Origin: Halobacillus amylolyticus
Lineage (GTDB): Bacteria > Bacillota > Bacilli > Bacillales > Halobacillaceae
NCBI RefSeq assembly: GCF_022921115.1
Contig: NZ_CP095075.1
Span: 1,502,001-1,566,000, forward strand
Length of the DNA: 64,000 nt
Direction: 5' to 3'
The notes below the pieces were generated by a model. It saw only the letters and a program-made list of their open reading frames with translations, was not told where the DNA came from and made no database searches. Positions 16,675 through 25,856 of the stretch are shown here, piece by piece (positions within the stretch are counted from its first letter, which is position 1; each line of letters begins with the position of its first letter). The translations under genes were made by a program, and so were the position numbers.

Positions 16675-16872
16675 GAAGCACACACCTCTTTCAAATCACA
16701 AATTATTCAACCTGTCTATTATAACACACCAAGAGATTTGTCGATACCTATTATGCACTTATTTCAATTGTCGTACACATGGAGAATAGAAGATTATAGT
16801 ATATTTCCTTTCTTATCATCTGGTTTCGCAGTACAATAAGAAGCAACTGTTTTATAGGAAAAGGTGAAATCA

Positions 16873-17811
16873 ATGAAAACGAAGCGCCAAGGAGAGTGGC
16901 TTGAGGTCACAATTCCAAAGAAATGGGATACATTCACGATTGAACGGATTTTGAAAAAAGAATGGAAAGTGCCTAGGAAACTTCTTCATAAATATCGTTC
17001 CGAACGTAGCGTAACCTTAAATAATGAATCGAAGCATTGGAAGCTGACACAGGTTTACACAGGAGATGCGCTTCGGATTAAACTGTTTGAACCTCAGCCG
17101 TTAGAGGTGATTCCAACGTACCTTGAGATTAACGTGTTGTATGAAGATGACCATCTACTTGTCGTTAATAAGCCGGCTGGCATGGATACACACCCCAGCA
17201 AACCTGATCAAACGAACACGCTTGTCAACGCAGTCGCATTTTACTTCCAAGCAAGTGGAATTGAAGCGACACCCAAATATGTGCATAGACTAGATCGGGA
17301 TACCTCGGGAGCGATCTTATTCGCTAAACATGACCTTGCAATTGCTATGCTCGGTGAGCTGTTGAAGAAAAGAGAAATCAGCAGGACGTATTTAGCCTGG
17401 GCCCACGGTAAAATTAAACCCTCTACAGGTTTGGTTCAGCAGCCAATCGGTAAAGACCGCCATCATCCGGCCCGCAGAAGAGTATCATCTGGAGGGCAGG
17501 ATGCCGAAACATATTACGAGTTGTTAAAGTATGATGCTCAGCAAAAAGCATCCCTTATTAAATTAAAGCTTAGTACTGGCCGAACACACCAAATCCGCGT
17601 TCATCTAAGCTATCTCGGGTATCCTTTGCTAGGAGATGAATTATATGGAGGTAAGCCTGCTGGTTTTGGCAAGCAAGCCCTTCATGCCGCAAAATTAAGT
17701 TTCACCCATCCTTTTACGGAAGAAGTAATAGAATGTCTGGCTCCACCTGAAAACGACACGAGCTTATTTACATTTGAGCATGTTCAGGCATTAAATCTGG
17801 AGAATTATTGA
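16873..17811 (+). CDS. RluD-family pseudouridine synthase
   Basis: An RNA uridine isomerase of 312 aa. The catalytic aspartate is in YVHRLDRDTSGAILFAK (near residue 140), with the preceding VVNKPAGMDTHPS and the later LSTGRTHQIRVHLSYLGYPLLGDELYGG block diagnostic of RluA/RluD. An N-terminal S4-like region is present. ATG 16873 has AAAGGTG 6 nt upstream. Bacillus has several such paralogues, so the target uridine cannot be assigned. It is followed by the 21-bp repeat array. Confidence 0.93.
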   Translation: MKTKRQGEWLEVTIPKKWDTFTIERILKKEWKVPRKLLHKYRSERSVTLNNESKHWKLTQVYTGDALRIKLFEPQPLEVIPTYLEINVLYEDDHLLVVNKPAGMDTHPSKPDQTNTLVNAVAFYFQASGIEATPKYVHRLDRDTSGAILFAKHDLAIAMLGELLKKREISRTYLAWAHGKIKPSTGLVQQPIGKDRHHPARRRVSSGGQDAETYYELLKYDAQQKASLIKLKLSTGRTHQIRVHLSYLGYPLLGDELYGGKPAGFGKQALHAAKLSFTHPFTEEVIECLAPPENDTSLFTFEHVQALNLENY

Positions 17812-17816
17812 TTTAG

Positions 17817-17963
17817 GATTCTGACCAGAAGACGGATGATTCTAACTAAAATTCAGTTTATTCTTTCAAAACTTTCGAAGATTCTACCCAAAATCCAAAA
17901 GATTCTGTCCTAATCCAAAGCGATTCTACCCAAGTTAGGACAGATTCTTACTTAACGAAGAAA
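17817..17963. repeat. Seven-unit, 21-bp-period tandem repeat
   Basis: GATTCT begins at 17817, 17838, 17880, 17901, 17922 and 17943, and a variant TATTCT at 17859; every step is exactly 21 bp. The 15 bases after each motif are more variable; later units resemble each other (ACCCAA..., GTCCTAATCC). It lies between converging genes and encodes nothing obvious. Function unknown. Confidence 0.85.
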
Positions 17964-18001
17964 AGCCGCACATCCTAATAAGAGGTAAGCGGCTTTTCTT
18001 C
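17957..18001. terminator. Terminator overlapping the SRPBCC gene end
   Basis: GAAGAAAAGCCGC (17957-17969) pairs perfectly with 17989-18001. The SRPBCC stop codon lies in the loop, so the right arm is coding sequence. Confidence 0.85.
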
Positions 18002-18442
18002 TCCAATCTGCTTCAAGTTTTCTAAGCGCACCTTCAAAAAGTTCCGCATATGCCTTTCAAGAAACAGCTTATTAGCCAGTCTCCCAAGCAGCCCTAACGG
18101 AGCCTCAAATTGAAGGATATCAGTCATCCTTGTTCCCCCTCTTTCTTCTGCAAAAAGGTGAACATGTGTTAAAGAGGAAAACGCACCTTTTCCCATAACA
18201 TCAATGAACTGGTAAGGACGGTCCATCGACTGAATACGCGCCGTTAACCTCTGCTTCACACCTAAATGAACGGCTTCCCACGTGACAGATTCTCCCGCTT
18301 CGATTAGTCCTTCTGTGACCCCTCCGATCGCTCGTTCCTTCGTATGGGGCACGGATTTTGGATGCAATGAAATGTCTCTTGCTAAATCAAAACATTCATC
18401 GATGGGGAGATCAATCCAAATCGATAACTTGAGAACCGGCAT
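17975..18442 (-). CDS. SRPBCC (START/polyketide-cyclase-like) protein
   Basis: A 155-aa single-domain protein of the hydrophobic-pocket SRPBCC fold. The opening (SIWIDLPIDECFDLARD) and the central VHLFAEERGGTRMTDILQFEAPLG followed by a C-terminal amphipathic helix fit the family. Substrate unknown. It is 2 nt from the membrane-protein gene upstream, so the two are co-translated, and its last codons form one arm of the terminator. Confidence 0.8.
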   Translation of the reverse strand: MPVLKLSIWIDLPIDECFDLARDISLHPKSVPHTKERAIGGVTEGLIEAGESVTWEAVHLGVKQRLTARIQSMDRPYQFIDVMGKGAFSSLTHVHLFAEERGGTRMTDILQFEAPLGLLGRLANKLFLERHMRNFLKVRLENLKQIGEEKPLTSY

Positions 18443-18444
18443 CC

Positions 18445-18819
18445 TTACTCCCCCACCTCTTTTTTTAATAAGTACTTTAGCCCGCCATACAGGGCAACTG
18501 CTCCTGTAGCAACAATGGATGCGCCATCCATTAACAAAATAGGAACTTCGTCATTCCCTACGATGAACCAATTCATAATCGCCAGGAACAATGCACCTAT
18601 AAAAAAGATAATCGCTACAGAAGAAATAATGATACGGTATTTTTTCGGTGCTTCCTTTAAAGCCCAAATGAAAAATACCGCTGAAAGCAATGCCCCTGTG
18701 CTAGTAATCAATGCTTCGATCAGCGTCACGGGCGGACTGGTAAGTATTTTAGTTTGATAGAAAAAGGTCAGTGCACCTATCGCAAGGGCAACTGACCAAG
18801 TGATAAAAAACACACGCAT
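18445..18819 (-). CDS. Four-helix membrane protein, unknown
   Basis: A 124-aa protein with about four hydrophobic segments (residues 5-22, 35-53, 62-86 and 95-115) and a short lysine-rich C-terminus. I do not recognise a family. It immediately precedes the SRPBCC gene with only 2 nt between, and follows the dehydratase gene by 12 nt, so the three probably form one operon. Confidence 0.75.
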   Translation of the reverse strand: MRVFFITWSVALAIGALTFFYQTKILTSPPVTLIEALITSTGALLSAVFFIWALKEAPKKYRIIISSVAIIFFIGALFLAIMNWFIVGNDEVPILLMDGASIVATGAVALYGGLKYLLKKEVGE

Positions 18820-18831
18820 TAAGCTAAACTC

Positions 18832-19128
18832 CTATTCTGTTATCTGTTTATAAAGGTTATCGTATTTATCTGCACATGTGAGGTCGAGATCGGTTAACCC
18901 TTTGGCCTGCCATGAAGTCAATTTGAGGGTGACCATTTTGTAATCAATGCTGATAAACGGATGATGTTGGATATCCTCTGCATATTCAGCTACATTGTTA
19001 ACAAACTGAATCCCTGTAAGATAATCCTCAAATCGATAGCGCTTCACAATAAATTTGCCATCAAGCTTCCAACCATCTAATCCATCTACTCTCGCCTGCT
19101 TTTCCTCGTCAGGTATCCGCTGTTCCAT
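18832..19128 (-). CDS. Pterin-4a-carbinolamine dehydratase family protein
   Basis: A 98-aa protein with the catalytic EDIQHHPFISIDY motif (the paired histidines of the PCD/DCoH fold) near residue 57, and the later LTSWQAKGLTDLDL block. The enzyme regenerates oxidised tetrahydrobiopterin-type cofactors after aromatic hydroxylation, or acts as a related small dehydratase. No phenylalanine hydroxylase gene is visible nearby. ATG 19128 has GAGGAGG upstream; the longer reading to 19149 overlaps that site. Confidence 0.88.
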   Translation of the reverse strand: MEQRIPDEEKQARVDGLDGWKLDGKFIVKRYRFEDYLTGIQFVNNVAEYAEDIQHHPFISIDYKMVTLKLTSWQAKGLTDLDLTCADKYDNLYKQITE

Positions 19129-19190
19129 GCTGACTCCTCCTCTTGGCAAAAATCCTACTGTACTCTTACATTACACGATTTAGATTTCCT

Positions 19191-20966
19191 TTAAGATGTA
19201 AGTTCCAAAAATTCCTCAACATCAGCGATACATAGATTCAGTGCATACTCCCAGAACTCCGGCCCCTCAAGATTCACATTCAAATGCTTCATCGCTAGAT
19301 CCTCCACTGTCATGCGCCCCGTATCCTGTAGTAAAGCGATGTATTTTTCCTCAAAATCACTGCCTTCTTCGAGCGCTTTCGCATACACCCCTAAGCTGAA
19401 CAAATAGCCAAAGGTATAAGGGAAATTGTAAAAAGGAACATCTGTAATATGAAAATGAAGCTTTGAAGCCCAAAATGTTGGATCATATTCGTCTAGACTA
19501 TTTACATATGCCTCTTTTTGAGCCTCTACCATCATTTCGTTTAAACACTCAGTTGAGACTGTACCTTGTTTACGTTCCTCATAAAATCTCGTTTCAAACA
19601 GAAAACGCGAATGAATATTCATAAAAAAGGCCACCCCACGCTGAACTTTATCCTCAAGCAGTGCTATTTTTTCCCTTTCATTCGAGGCATTTTTCACAGC
19701 GGCATCTGCCACTATCATTTCAGCAAACGTCGATGCTGTTTCAGCGACGTTCATAGCATATCCTTGGTTCATGATCGGTAACTCGTTCATAACATGCTGA
19801 TGATACGCATGGCCAAGCTCGTGCGCAAGTGTCGCGACATTAGAAGGTGAACCAGAATAAGTCATGAAAATCCTTGTCTGTTCACTGTGAGGGAAGCTTG
19901 TACAAAATCCTCCCGGCCGCTTTCCAGGTCGATCCTCAGCTTCGATCCACTGTTTTTCGAATGCCATTTTAGTAAACTCAGCTAGTTTAGGGCTGAACTT
20001 TTCAAACTGGTCAATGATAAACTGTGCTCCCTCGTTATAATCCATCTTTTGCTCGCTCTCACCAATTGGCGCCCCGACATCATACATACTCAATTGCTCA
20101 AGCCCTAACAAATTCGCTTTTCTTTGTAAGAATTTCCGATAATGCCCTTTATATTTAGAAATCGTCTCCCACATGGCTGTTATAGTCTTCTCACTCATCC
20201 GATTATATTCAAGCGGTTCTTTCAGCACATCATCCCATCCGCGATGCTTGTAAGTTTGCAATCTAAAGCCGGACAAGTGATTAAGCGTTTCCGTAAACAA
20301 ATCAGACTGTTCGACCCATGCTTGTTGTAATTTATCAAAAACTTCTTTTCGCTTCCCTCGATCTGAAGTGCCCAGTTTATTAGCGGCCTGTCCAACTGAC
20401 AATGCTTCTCCATCTACCTCAATTCCCATTTTCCCAACAACCGTATCATACATTTGCCCCCATGCATGATACCCATCAACTGCCAAATCATTGATCAATG
20501 CTTCCTGATCTAGATCAAGTTTATCTTTCACCTTTTCTCGACGTTCTCTTAAAACAAATGCTAAATTAGCAAAGGGAGGTTTTTTAAGCATGACATCCCA
20601 CACATGTTCATCAATTTGAATAAACTTTTGATCGAGTTCAGTTAATACATTTCCATACTGAGCCTCAAGCTCGCTCCTCTTCGCTACCAATGTACCTGCA
20701 GCCTTATCCTCAACATTTTGCGCAGAAAGACAGCTGACAAACGCTCCAAACTCACTCAAATGCATGGCAGTTTCCTGAAGCTTATCAATAATCACAACCA
20801 ATTGATCGGTTTGTTCTGGGCTTTTCGGTGGTAAGAATTGATGAACAAACTTTCCAAGTTCACTTAAAAGGTTTTCAGTTACTTCTATATAATTCTGTAA
20901 TTCACTTGAACTACTTCCTCCACTGAAGATCGTATCTAAATCCCATGTCGGTTCATAATTTGCCAT
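19191..20966 (-). CDS. M3-family oligoendopeptidase (PepF-type)
   Basis: A 591-aa cytoplasmic zinc metallopeptidase that degrades short peptides. The zinc motif HELGHAYHQH is near residue 386 with the third ligand in MNVAETASTFAEM, and GGFCTSF and YHAWGQMYD blocks are typical of M3B enzymes. ATG 20966 (MANYEP) is preferred because AAAGGA overlaps the earlier ATG at 20975. Single gene with its own upstream region. Confidence 0.93.
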   Translation of the reverse strand: MANYEPTWDLDTIFSGGSSSSELQNYIEVTENLLSELGKFVHQFLPPKSPEQTDQLVVIIDKLQETAMHLSEFGAFVSCLSAQNVEDKAAGTLVAKRSELEAQYGNVLTELDQKFIQIDEHVWDVMLKKPPFANLAFVLRERREKVKDKLDLDQEALINDLAVDGYHAWGQMYDTVVGKMGIEVDGEALSVGQAANKLGTSDRGKRKEVFDKLQQAWVEQSDLFTETLNHLSGFRLQTYKHRGWDDVLKEPLEYNRMSEKTITAMWETISKYKGHYRKFLQRKANLLGLEQLSMYDVGAPIGESEQKMDYNEGAQFIIDQFEKFSPKLAEFTKMAFEKQWIEAEDRPGKRPGGFCTSFPHSEQTRIFMTYSGSPSNVATLAHELGHAYHQHVMNELPIMNQGYAMNVAETASTFAEMIVADAAVKNASNEREKIALLEDKVQRGVAFFMNIHSRFLFETRFYEERKQGTVSTECLNEMMVEAQKEAYVNSLDEYDPTFWASKLHFHITDVPFYNFPYTFGYLFSLGVYAKALEEGSDFEEKYIALLQDTGRMTVEDLAMKHLNVNLEGPEFWEYALNLCIADVEEFLELTS

Positions 20967-21177
20967 TTCGACCATCCTTTTTCTATCGAATTTTCTTCAC
21001 GTATGTAGTTTTTGTAGCCTGTTTAAATATACGATTCTATTATATCAGAATTTTCCAAACCAAAGAAAGTTTGTTCATATTTTGCAGTCTGACTTACTAG
21101 GAACAAACTGAGTAGATGTTATAATTTACTACAGCCTAATCTCTCACATATGAATTTTTATAAGAAAGGATGATCTT

Positions 21178-21549
21178 ATGCGCTATAAACGTCATGAAAC
21201 ATTACGATATCAATTTAAAGATCCCATACCAGCCAGCTTTAAAATTATAAAAATTGATGACCACCATGTTGATACCGCTCAAGGAAATGGACACATTATT
21301 AATATGAGTCCGGGTGGTCTGCGGTTAGCTACCAATTTAAAACTTCCAGCCAAACAAAAAATACAACTCTTTGTTGAGACAACGATACTTAATCACTCAC
21401 TTCACTTTATTTCAGATGTCGTTTGGACAAAGGCACTAGGCAGCGCACAACATTACGGGCTTACCTTTATCGATGACCACCATAAAGAAATCATGAAAAT
21501 CCTTAAGGAATACCAGAAAAAGCAACAAAATAAGCCCCTACACGGATAG
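21178..21549 (+). CDS. PilZ-domain c-di-GMP receptor protein
   Basis: A 123-aa PilZ-only protein. The two ligand-binding elements are visible: RYKRHETLRY at the N-terminus (the R-x-x-x-R type motif) and NMSPGGLRL near residue 42 (the D/N-x-S-x-x-G motif). It probably senses cyclic di-GMP; the GGDEF-EAL protein at 57345-59525 is a candidate enzyme for that messenger. The output is unknown. ATG 21178 follows GAAAGGATG. Confidence 0.88.
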   Translation: MRYKRHETLRYQFKDPIPASFKIIKIDDHHVDTAQGNGHIINMSPGGLRLATNLKLPAKQKIQLFVETTILNHSLHFISDVVWTKALGSAQHYGLTFIDDHHKEIMKILKEYQKKQQNKPLHG

Positions 21550-21643
21550 AAAGCGGCAAATGCAATTCACCGCGATGGTTGATTGATCAGCAATTAGGAA
21601 TGTTCCCGTCTCAGGTATAGTTTACGGTTTCTAACCTGAAAAA

Positions 21644-21677
21644 AATCCTCCTCTATAATTAAATATAGAAGAGGATT
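21644..21677 (-). terminator. Terminator after mtlD
   Basis: In minus-strand RNA, AAUCCUCUUCUAUA pairs with UAUAGAGGAGGAUU and is followed by U-rich sequence. Confidence 0.88.
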
Positions 21678-21696
21678 CCTCAGGAAGTTGCAGATT

Positions 21697-22815
21697 TTAC
21701 ATTTGTTTTTCTACAGCATTAAGCAAGGGATGATCTTCACTTAGTTGAGATATTTCCTGTAATGCACCTTTATAGCCTTGTTCTTTAATTAATGATTGAA
21801 GTTCTACAGCCTCGGGATCCTGATCTTGTTTATATACCAACACGGCTGCAATCACCTCAACTAGGTGGGTGGGGATCTCTTTATTCCAATCTATATATTC
21901 AACTGCAGGACGAACTAAACGATCTTTTGGTCCAAGTTTGCGAATCGGAGCTCGACCGACGCGGGTTACTTCATCTGACAAGTCGGGATTCGCAAATCTT
22001 GATAAAATCGTTTCAATATACTTCCCATGAGCTTCCTTTGTAAAACCGTATTTTTTAATGAGAACATCGCCAGACTCGTGAAGTGCCCCTTTTATTTTAG
22101 AAAGAATTCGACTATCACTCATCGCCTGATGGATTGTTTGATGGCCATAATAATCGCCTAAATACGCAGCTGCAGCATGTCCTGTATTTACAGTAAACAG
22201 CTTTCTTTCAATATAAGGTGTCAAGTCCTCTACAAGTGTCAACCCAGCTATTTCTGGTTTCTCCCCTTTTATATCAGTGGAGTCCACGACCCACTCAAAG
22301 TAAGGTTCAACGGTCACTTTCAGTTTGTCTTCATGGGTTTGATCAGGCACAATGCGGTCCACTGCTGCATTTGGAAACCCTGTCAATTGAGCAACACGGG
22401 ATTTCTCTGCTCCTAAATGCTCGAGGACATGCTCCTTAAGCAAGTCGCTTCCTCCAATCATGTTTTCACATGCAATCACATTTACAGATTCTGTTCTTTC
22501 TTTTAACCCTTCAGCAATAACAGGTGCAACCATTGGTAAAATGTGAGGGCCAACAGCTGTTGTAATTAAGTCTGCCTTCGCGATCATAGCTGCAACGTCT
22601 TCCTGATTGGTCACACTATTGATTCCTGATATATTTGTCACCTCGAATGAGTCCTCTGAGCCCGCCAGTTCAACAGTGTACTTGCTTCTTTCATTAATCT
22701 GATCAATTAGCTCACCATTTACATCAACAAATACAGTTTGATATCCCGCCTTAGACAACAAAGCTCCAATAAATCCCCGACCTATATTGCCTGCACCAAA
22801 ATGAACAGCCAGCAT
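21697..22815 (-). CDS. mtlD: Mannitol-1-phosphate 5-dehydrogenase
   Basis: MtlD oxidises mannitol-1-phosphate to fructose-6-phosphate with NAD. The Rossmann start FGAGNIGRGFIG is at residue 6, and the catalytic helix region VNTGHAAAAYLG is near residue 207, as in the polyol-specific long-chain dehydrogenases. Length (372 aa) is normal. It begins directly after the mtlF stop with GAGGTGA as ribosome binding site, the last gene of the mannitol locus. Confidence 0.97.
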   Translation of the reverse strand: MLAVHFGAGNIGRGFIGALLSKAGYQTVFVDVNGELIDQINERSKYTVELAGSEDSFEVTNISGINSVTNQEDVAAMIAKADLITTAVGPHILPMVAPVIAEGLKERTESVNVIACENMIGGSDLLKEHVLEHLGAEKSRVAQLTGFPNAAVDRIVPDQTHEDKLKVTVEPYFEWVVDSTDIKGEKPEIAGLTLVEDLTPYIERKLFTVNTGHAAAAYLGDYYGHQTIHQAMSDSRILSKIKGALHESGDVLIKKYGFTKEAHGKYIETILSRFANPDLSDEVTRVGRAPIRKLGPKDRLVRPAVEYIDWNKEIPTHLVEVIAAVLVYKQDQDPEAVELQSLIKEQGYKGALQEISQLSEDHPLLNAVEKQM

Positions 22816-23253
22816 TTAATTCACCTCTTCAAAAATAGAAAGAATCGCTTCTTTAGACTCAGCCTGAAGAATCTTTTCAATATTCTCTTCTTCCGAGCAC
22901 ACGAGAGCAATCTGTGATAAAACTTCTAAATGCTCGTCGCCTTTTCCAGCAATGCCGATCAACAATTTAACAATATTGCCGCCACCAAAGTCCACACCCT
23001 CAGGTACAGTCACAATGGTAATCCCTGTTTCTTTCACGGATTTCTTGCCATCCTCCGTACCATGAGGTATGGCTACAAAATTCCCCATATAGGTTGAAGT
23101 CACTTCTTCACGTTCAAGCATTTGTCCGATGTAAGCCTCATCTACATATCCTTGTGAATGGAGGAGACCCCCAACATAGCGGACAGCTTCCTCTTTACTA
23201 TTGAACTGCTCATTTAAAGCAATATTACTGGTCGTTAAGATATTTTCAGACAT
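22816..23253 (-). CDS. mtlF: Mannitol-specific PTS enzyme IIA
   Basis: MtlF carries phosphate from HPr to the IIB domain of MtlA. The phosphorylated histidine is in GNFVAIPHGTEDGK near residue 63. At 145 aa it is a single IIA domain, matching an MtlA that lacks IIA. The second ATG (23253) is 7 nt from AAAGGAG and is preferred over 23259. It lies 12 nt after mtlR and abuts mtlD. Confidence 0.96.
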   Translation of the reverse strand: MSENILTTSNIALNEQFNSKEEAVRYVGGLLHSQGYVDEAYIGQMLEREEVTSTYMGNFVAIPHGTEDGKKSVKETGITIVTVPEGVDFGGGNIVKLLIGIAGKGDEHLEVLSQIALVCSEEENIEKILQAESKEAILSIFEEVN

Positions 23254-23265
23254 GTTCATTCTCCT

Positions 23266-25359
23266 TTAATTTGTAAGTTTATTTCTTAAAAAGTTGTAAA
23301 GTTTATTGGAAAAATAAGTCTTCATTTGTTCTTCATCATCAGATTCCAGTACCTTTGTACATTCCTTATCTTCCACTATTAATGAACTTAAATAACTTAA
23401 TACTTCATTTCCCCCGCTAGATAAATGACTTGGGGCGAGCATCAGAATAAAGCGATCACTAGCCATCATCTCACCATCCATGCCGAGTACACTTGCTTCC
23501 TTTTCCAAAGTAATCATCATAAAGCATGGTTGTACAATTTCCCTTAATTTGGTGTGATAAATCGCTAATTTCGTCTCAGGGATTCCAAGTCCGCCGACTT
23601 CTTCCCTTTCCAATAAGGCATCAACCACCTTCGTTGCATCATGCAGAACTTGACTCCTCCGCAAATGCTCACAGGCCTCATTAAGGGCAATTTCTTTATC
23701 CGTCTCACTCGTTCGTAACACAGCTAGATGTTCGATAATCTGGGTAACCGTTGTAGCATAATGTTGAATGGATTCCACAGATTGCTGTATGGACTGAATC
23801 GATTCATCCTTTACTTGAAGCGGGGTGGCCAATTTAACACGTTTCATTCGCTCATTCATTTTCACTTTTCGAACCGCATGCTGCACTTTATGAATGTCTT
23901 TCAACGGCAGCATCGGGTTGACAAGTACATAATCTGTAAAGTCACTGAGCGGGATCGTTGAAATCATTAGATCATAACTTTGATGATCTAACTTTTCTAA
24001 ATCAAATAGCGAGCGATGCTCTACTTCCTCAATTTCATAAAATTGCTGTTGAAGCTTCGCGGCAAGAATTTTAGCCGTACCCATTCCACTTGAACAAACG
24101 ACTAACACGTGAAGCCCTCGCGTACCTTTCTTGTTCAGAAGAGCTGATGCAAAATGCATAACAATGTAAGCTGTTTCCTCTTTTGGAAAAGTCATGCCCG
24201 GAAACACGTGCGCCGTGCCATCATGAACAATTTCAAACAAGTCTGGATAATCCTGCTCGATTTGTTCCGTCAGTGGGTTTTGGATATCCATTTGCTGTTG
24301 GATGCGGTAAACACTCGGCTTTAAGTGAACAACTAAATCATTAAGCAGCTGGTTCGATTCGTGAAGGTCGTGATTGACAGCTTTTGAGACAAACTCGATA
24401 AGCTGCTTTGCCTTAAAAGCAATACTGAGGCTGCTATCCTCAATAAGGGCATCTGTATCATAACGAACTTTAGCCCCCATTAAGTGCATCGTGATATAGC
24501 CTGTTTCCGCTTCAGGAATCTCAATATGAAAAAGATCCTCAAGTTTTTCTATAAGCTGCACAGCTACTTTAAACTCTTTAGAATTCCGTAATGAATGAAA
24601 ATACTCCTCATCCATTCGAATAAACTCTCCTTGCTTCAAGCGTTCCATGGCCAAAGCGATGTGAACCACTAGACCAATATAAGCTTGATCAGTCAAGTTA
24701 TAATTGAGCGAGGGGCGAATGGTCTCTATCGTCTGTTCAATCAAAGAAATCTTGTCTCTGCTTACTAAACCAAGCAAACGCTCTGACACCAAATCGAGGG
24801 AGCTATCCTGTACGTTTTCACGGAGCAGCTTTATAAAATCTAATTCATTCATGTGCTCCATGATTAAGAAGCTGATCGCTTCTCGTATGCGTGACTCACT
24901 CCCTTTCACCTCAACCCCATACCCTCTTTTTCGGACCAAATCTAATTGAAAATCATTTAACATTTGTTCAATTTTATCAAGATCATAACTAATAGTGGCA
25001 ACAGTAACCTCTAAATCGCTGGCAAGAGCAAATAATTTGATGGGCTGTTTTATTTCTAGCAGCTTTGAAAGGACGAGTACTTGCCGCTCTTCTGGTGTAT
25101 AATCAACACCATCTTGTTTGTTGATCGATTCTTGCATCCTCTTTCGATTTTCCTGATTTCCTTCGATGATCACACCTTTACCCGCGGTTTTTTGTAATAA
25201 AAGTCCGTGATCCCTTAGGAGTGTTTCGATGCCCTGGAGATCGCGGTGAACCGTCCGTGTACTAACGTCCAGCCACTCGGCGATTTCTTTAATAGCTATC
25301 GTTTCATTGGAAAGTAAAAGCAGTTCAATCATCTTTCTTTCCCTGGCAGATATATACAT
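23266..25359 (-). CDS. mtlR: Transcriptional activator of the mannitol operon
   Basis: MtlR is a PRD-containing PTS-controlled activator of 697 aa. Order of domains: N-terminal helix-turn-helix (SNETIAIKEIAEWLDVSTRTVH), PRD1, PRD2 (histidines in YITMHLMGAK and YIVMHFASALL), an EIIB-Gat-like domain with phosphorylatable cysteine (VVCSSGMGTAK), and a C-terminal EIIA-Mtl-like domain (IYHTK). Phosphorylation by HPr activates it and by MtlA/MtlF inhibits it (known for B. subtilis and Geobacillus). The ATG at 25359 is 7 nt from GGAGG; one codon upstream is also possible. Confidence 0.95.
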   Translation of the reverse strand: MYISARERKMIELLLLSNETIAIKEIAEWLDVSTRTVHRDLQGIETLLRDHGLLLQKTAGKGVIIEGNQENRKRMQESINKQDGVDYTPEERQVLVLSKLLEIKQPIKLFALASDLEVTVATISYDLDKIEQMLNDFQLDLVRKRGYGVEVKGSESRIREAISFLIMEHMNELDFIKLLRENVQDSSLDLVSERLLGLVSRDKISLIEQTIETIRPSLNYNLTDQAYIGLVVHIALAMERLKQGEFIRMDEEYFHSLRNSKEFKVAVQLIEKLEDLFHIEIPEAETGYITMHLMGAKVRYDTDALIEDSSLSIAFKAKQLIEFVSKAVNHDLHESNQLLNDLVVHLKPSVYRIQQQMDIQNPLTEQIEQDYPDLFEIVHDGTAHVFPGMTFPKEETAYIVMHFASALLNKKGTRGLHVLVVCSSGMGTAKILAAKLQQQFYEIEEVEHRSLFDLEKLDHQSYDLMISTIPLSDFTDYVLVNPMLPLKDIHKVQHAVRKVKMNERMKRVKLATPLQVKDESIQSIQQSVESIQHYATTVTQIIEHLAVLRTSETDKEIALNEACEHLRRSQVLHDATKVVDALLEREEVGGLGIPETKLAIYHTKLREIVQPCFMMITLEKEASVLGMDGEMMASDRFILMLAPSHLSSGGNEVLSYLSSLIVEDKECTKVLESDDEEQMKTYFSNKLYNFLRNKLTN

Positions 25360-25395
25360 CATCTTCCCTCCTTTCTTAAAAAGGTGAAGAAAGAA

Positions 25396-25419
25396 GAGTC
25401 TGAGCAATGTCAGACCCTT
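25396..25419 (-). terminator. Weak terminator-like hairpin before mtlR
   Basis: In minus-strand RNA, AAGGGUCUG pairs imperfectly with CAGACUCUU around an 8-nt loop and is followed by CUUUCUU. It could reduce read-through from mtlA into mtlR. Confidence 0.35.
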
Positions 25420-25427
25420 ACAATGAG

Positions 25428-25845
25428 TGTTCAAAAAGTTGTCAGATGAGAAGGCTGACTAAGATCGCCACGACACGCGAGCAACGTCGACACTAGCACG
25501 TCCTGTGCGTCGCAAGAAGGTTGAGGCGGCGTAGCTTTGAGCACAAGGAAATCTTCCCCGAATTGGCATCGCACGAAGGAAAAGTGCCCTTCTTTTCCAA
25601 GGAAAGGACTTGCACAGGACGTGCTGACTTCTACGTTGTGCACAAGGACGTGCACGGTTTTAGTAGAAGTTCCGCTGCTGCTTGTTGATACGTAAGTAGC
25701 GAGGCCACTTCAGAGAATATCCTTCTTCGCTGCCTTGCACCGAGGAATTTACTTCTTGAATAGGCTTGTAGACGCAGGGGCACACGCTCTTCAAAAGCAA
25801 GCCAACGAAAGATTCGCCTCTTATCATTTGGTGACTTTTTGAACA
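25428..25845. repeat. 418-bp inverted-terminal-repeat element between mtlA and mtlR
   Basis: The ends TGTTCAAAAAGTTGTCAGAT and (reverse complement) TGTTCAAAAAGTCACCAAAT are inverted copies for about 28 nt with mismatches. The interior looks richer in GC than the neighbours and contains GCACGTCCTGTGC at 25496 and its exact complement at 25612, plus a near copy at 25643. Open frames inside have no start signals. I recall similar elements scattered between genes in Bacillaceae, so I read it as a non-coding dispersed repeat. Confidence 0.7.
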
Positions 25846-25856
25846 TCCCCTTAAAA

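Noticed and set aside
25431..25846. Two minus-strand open frames within the mtl repeat element
   Set aside because: No ribosome binding site, odd composition, and the block has inverted ends and an internal inverted repeat, so a non-coding repeat is more likely.
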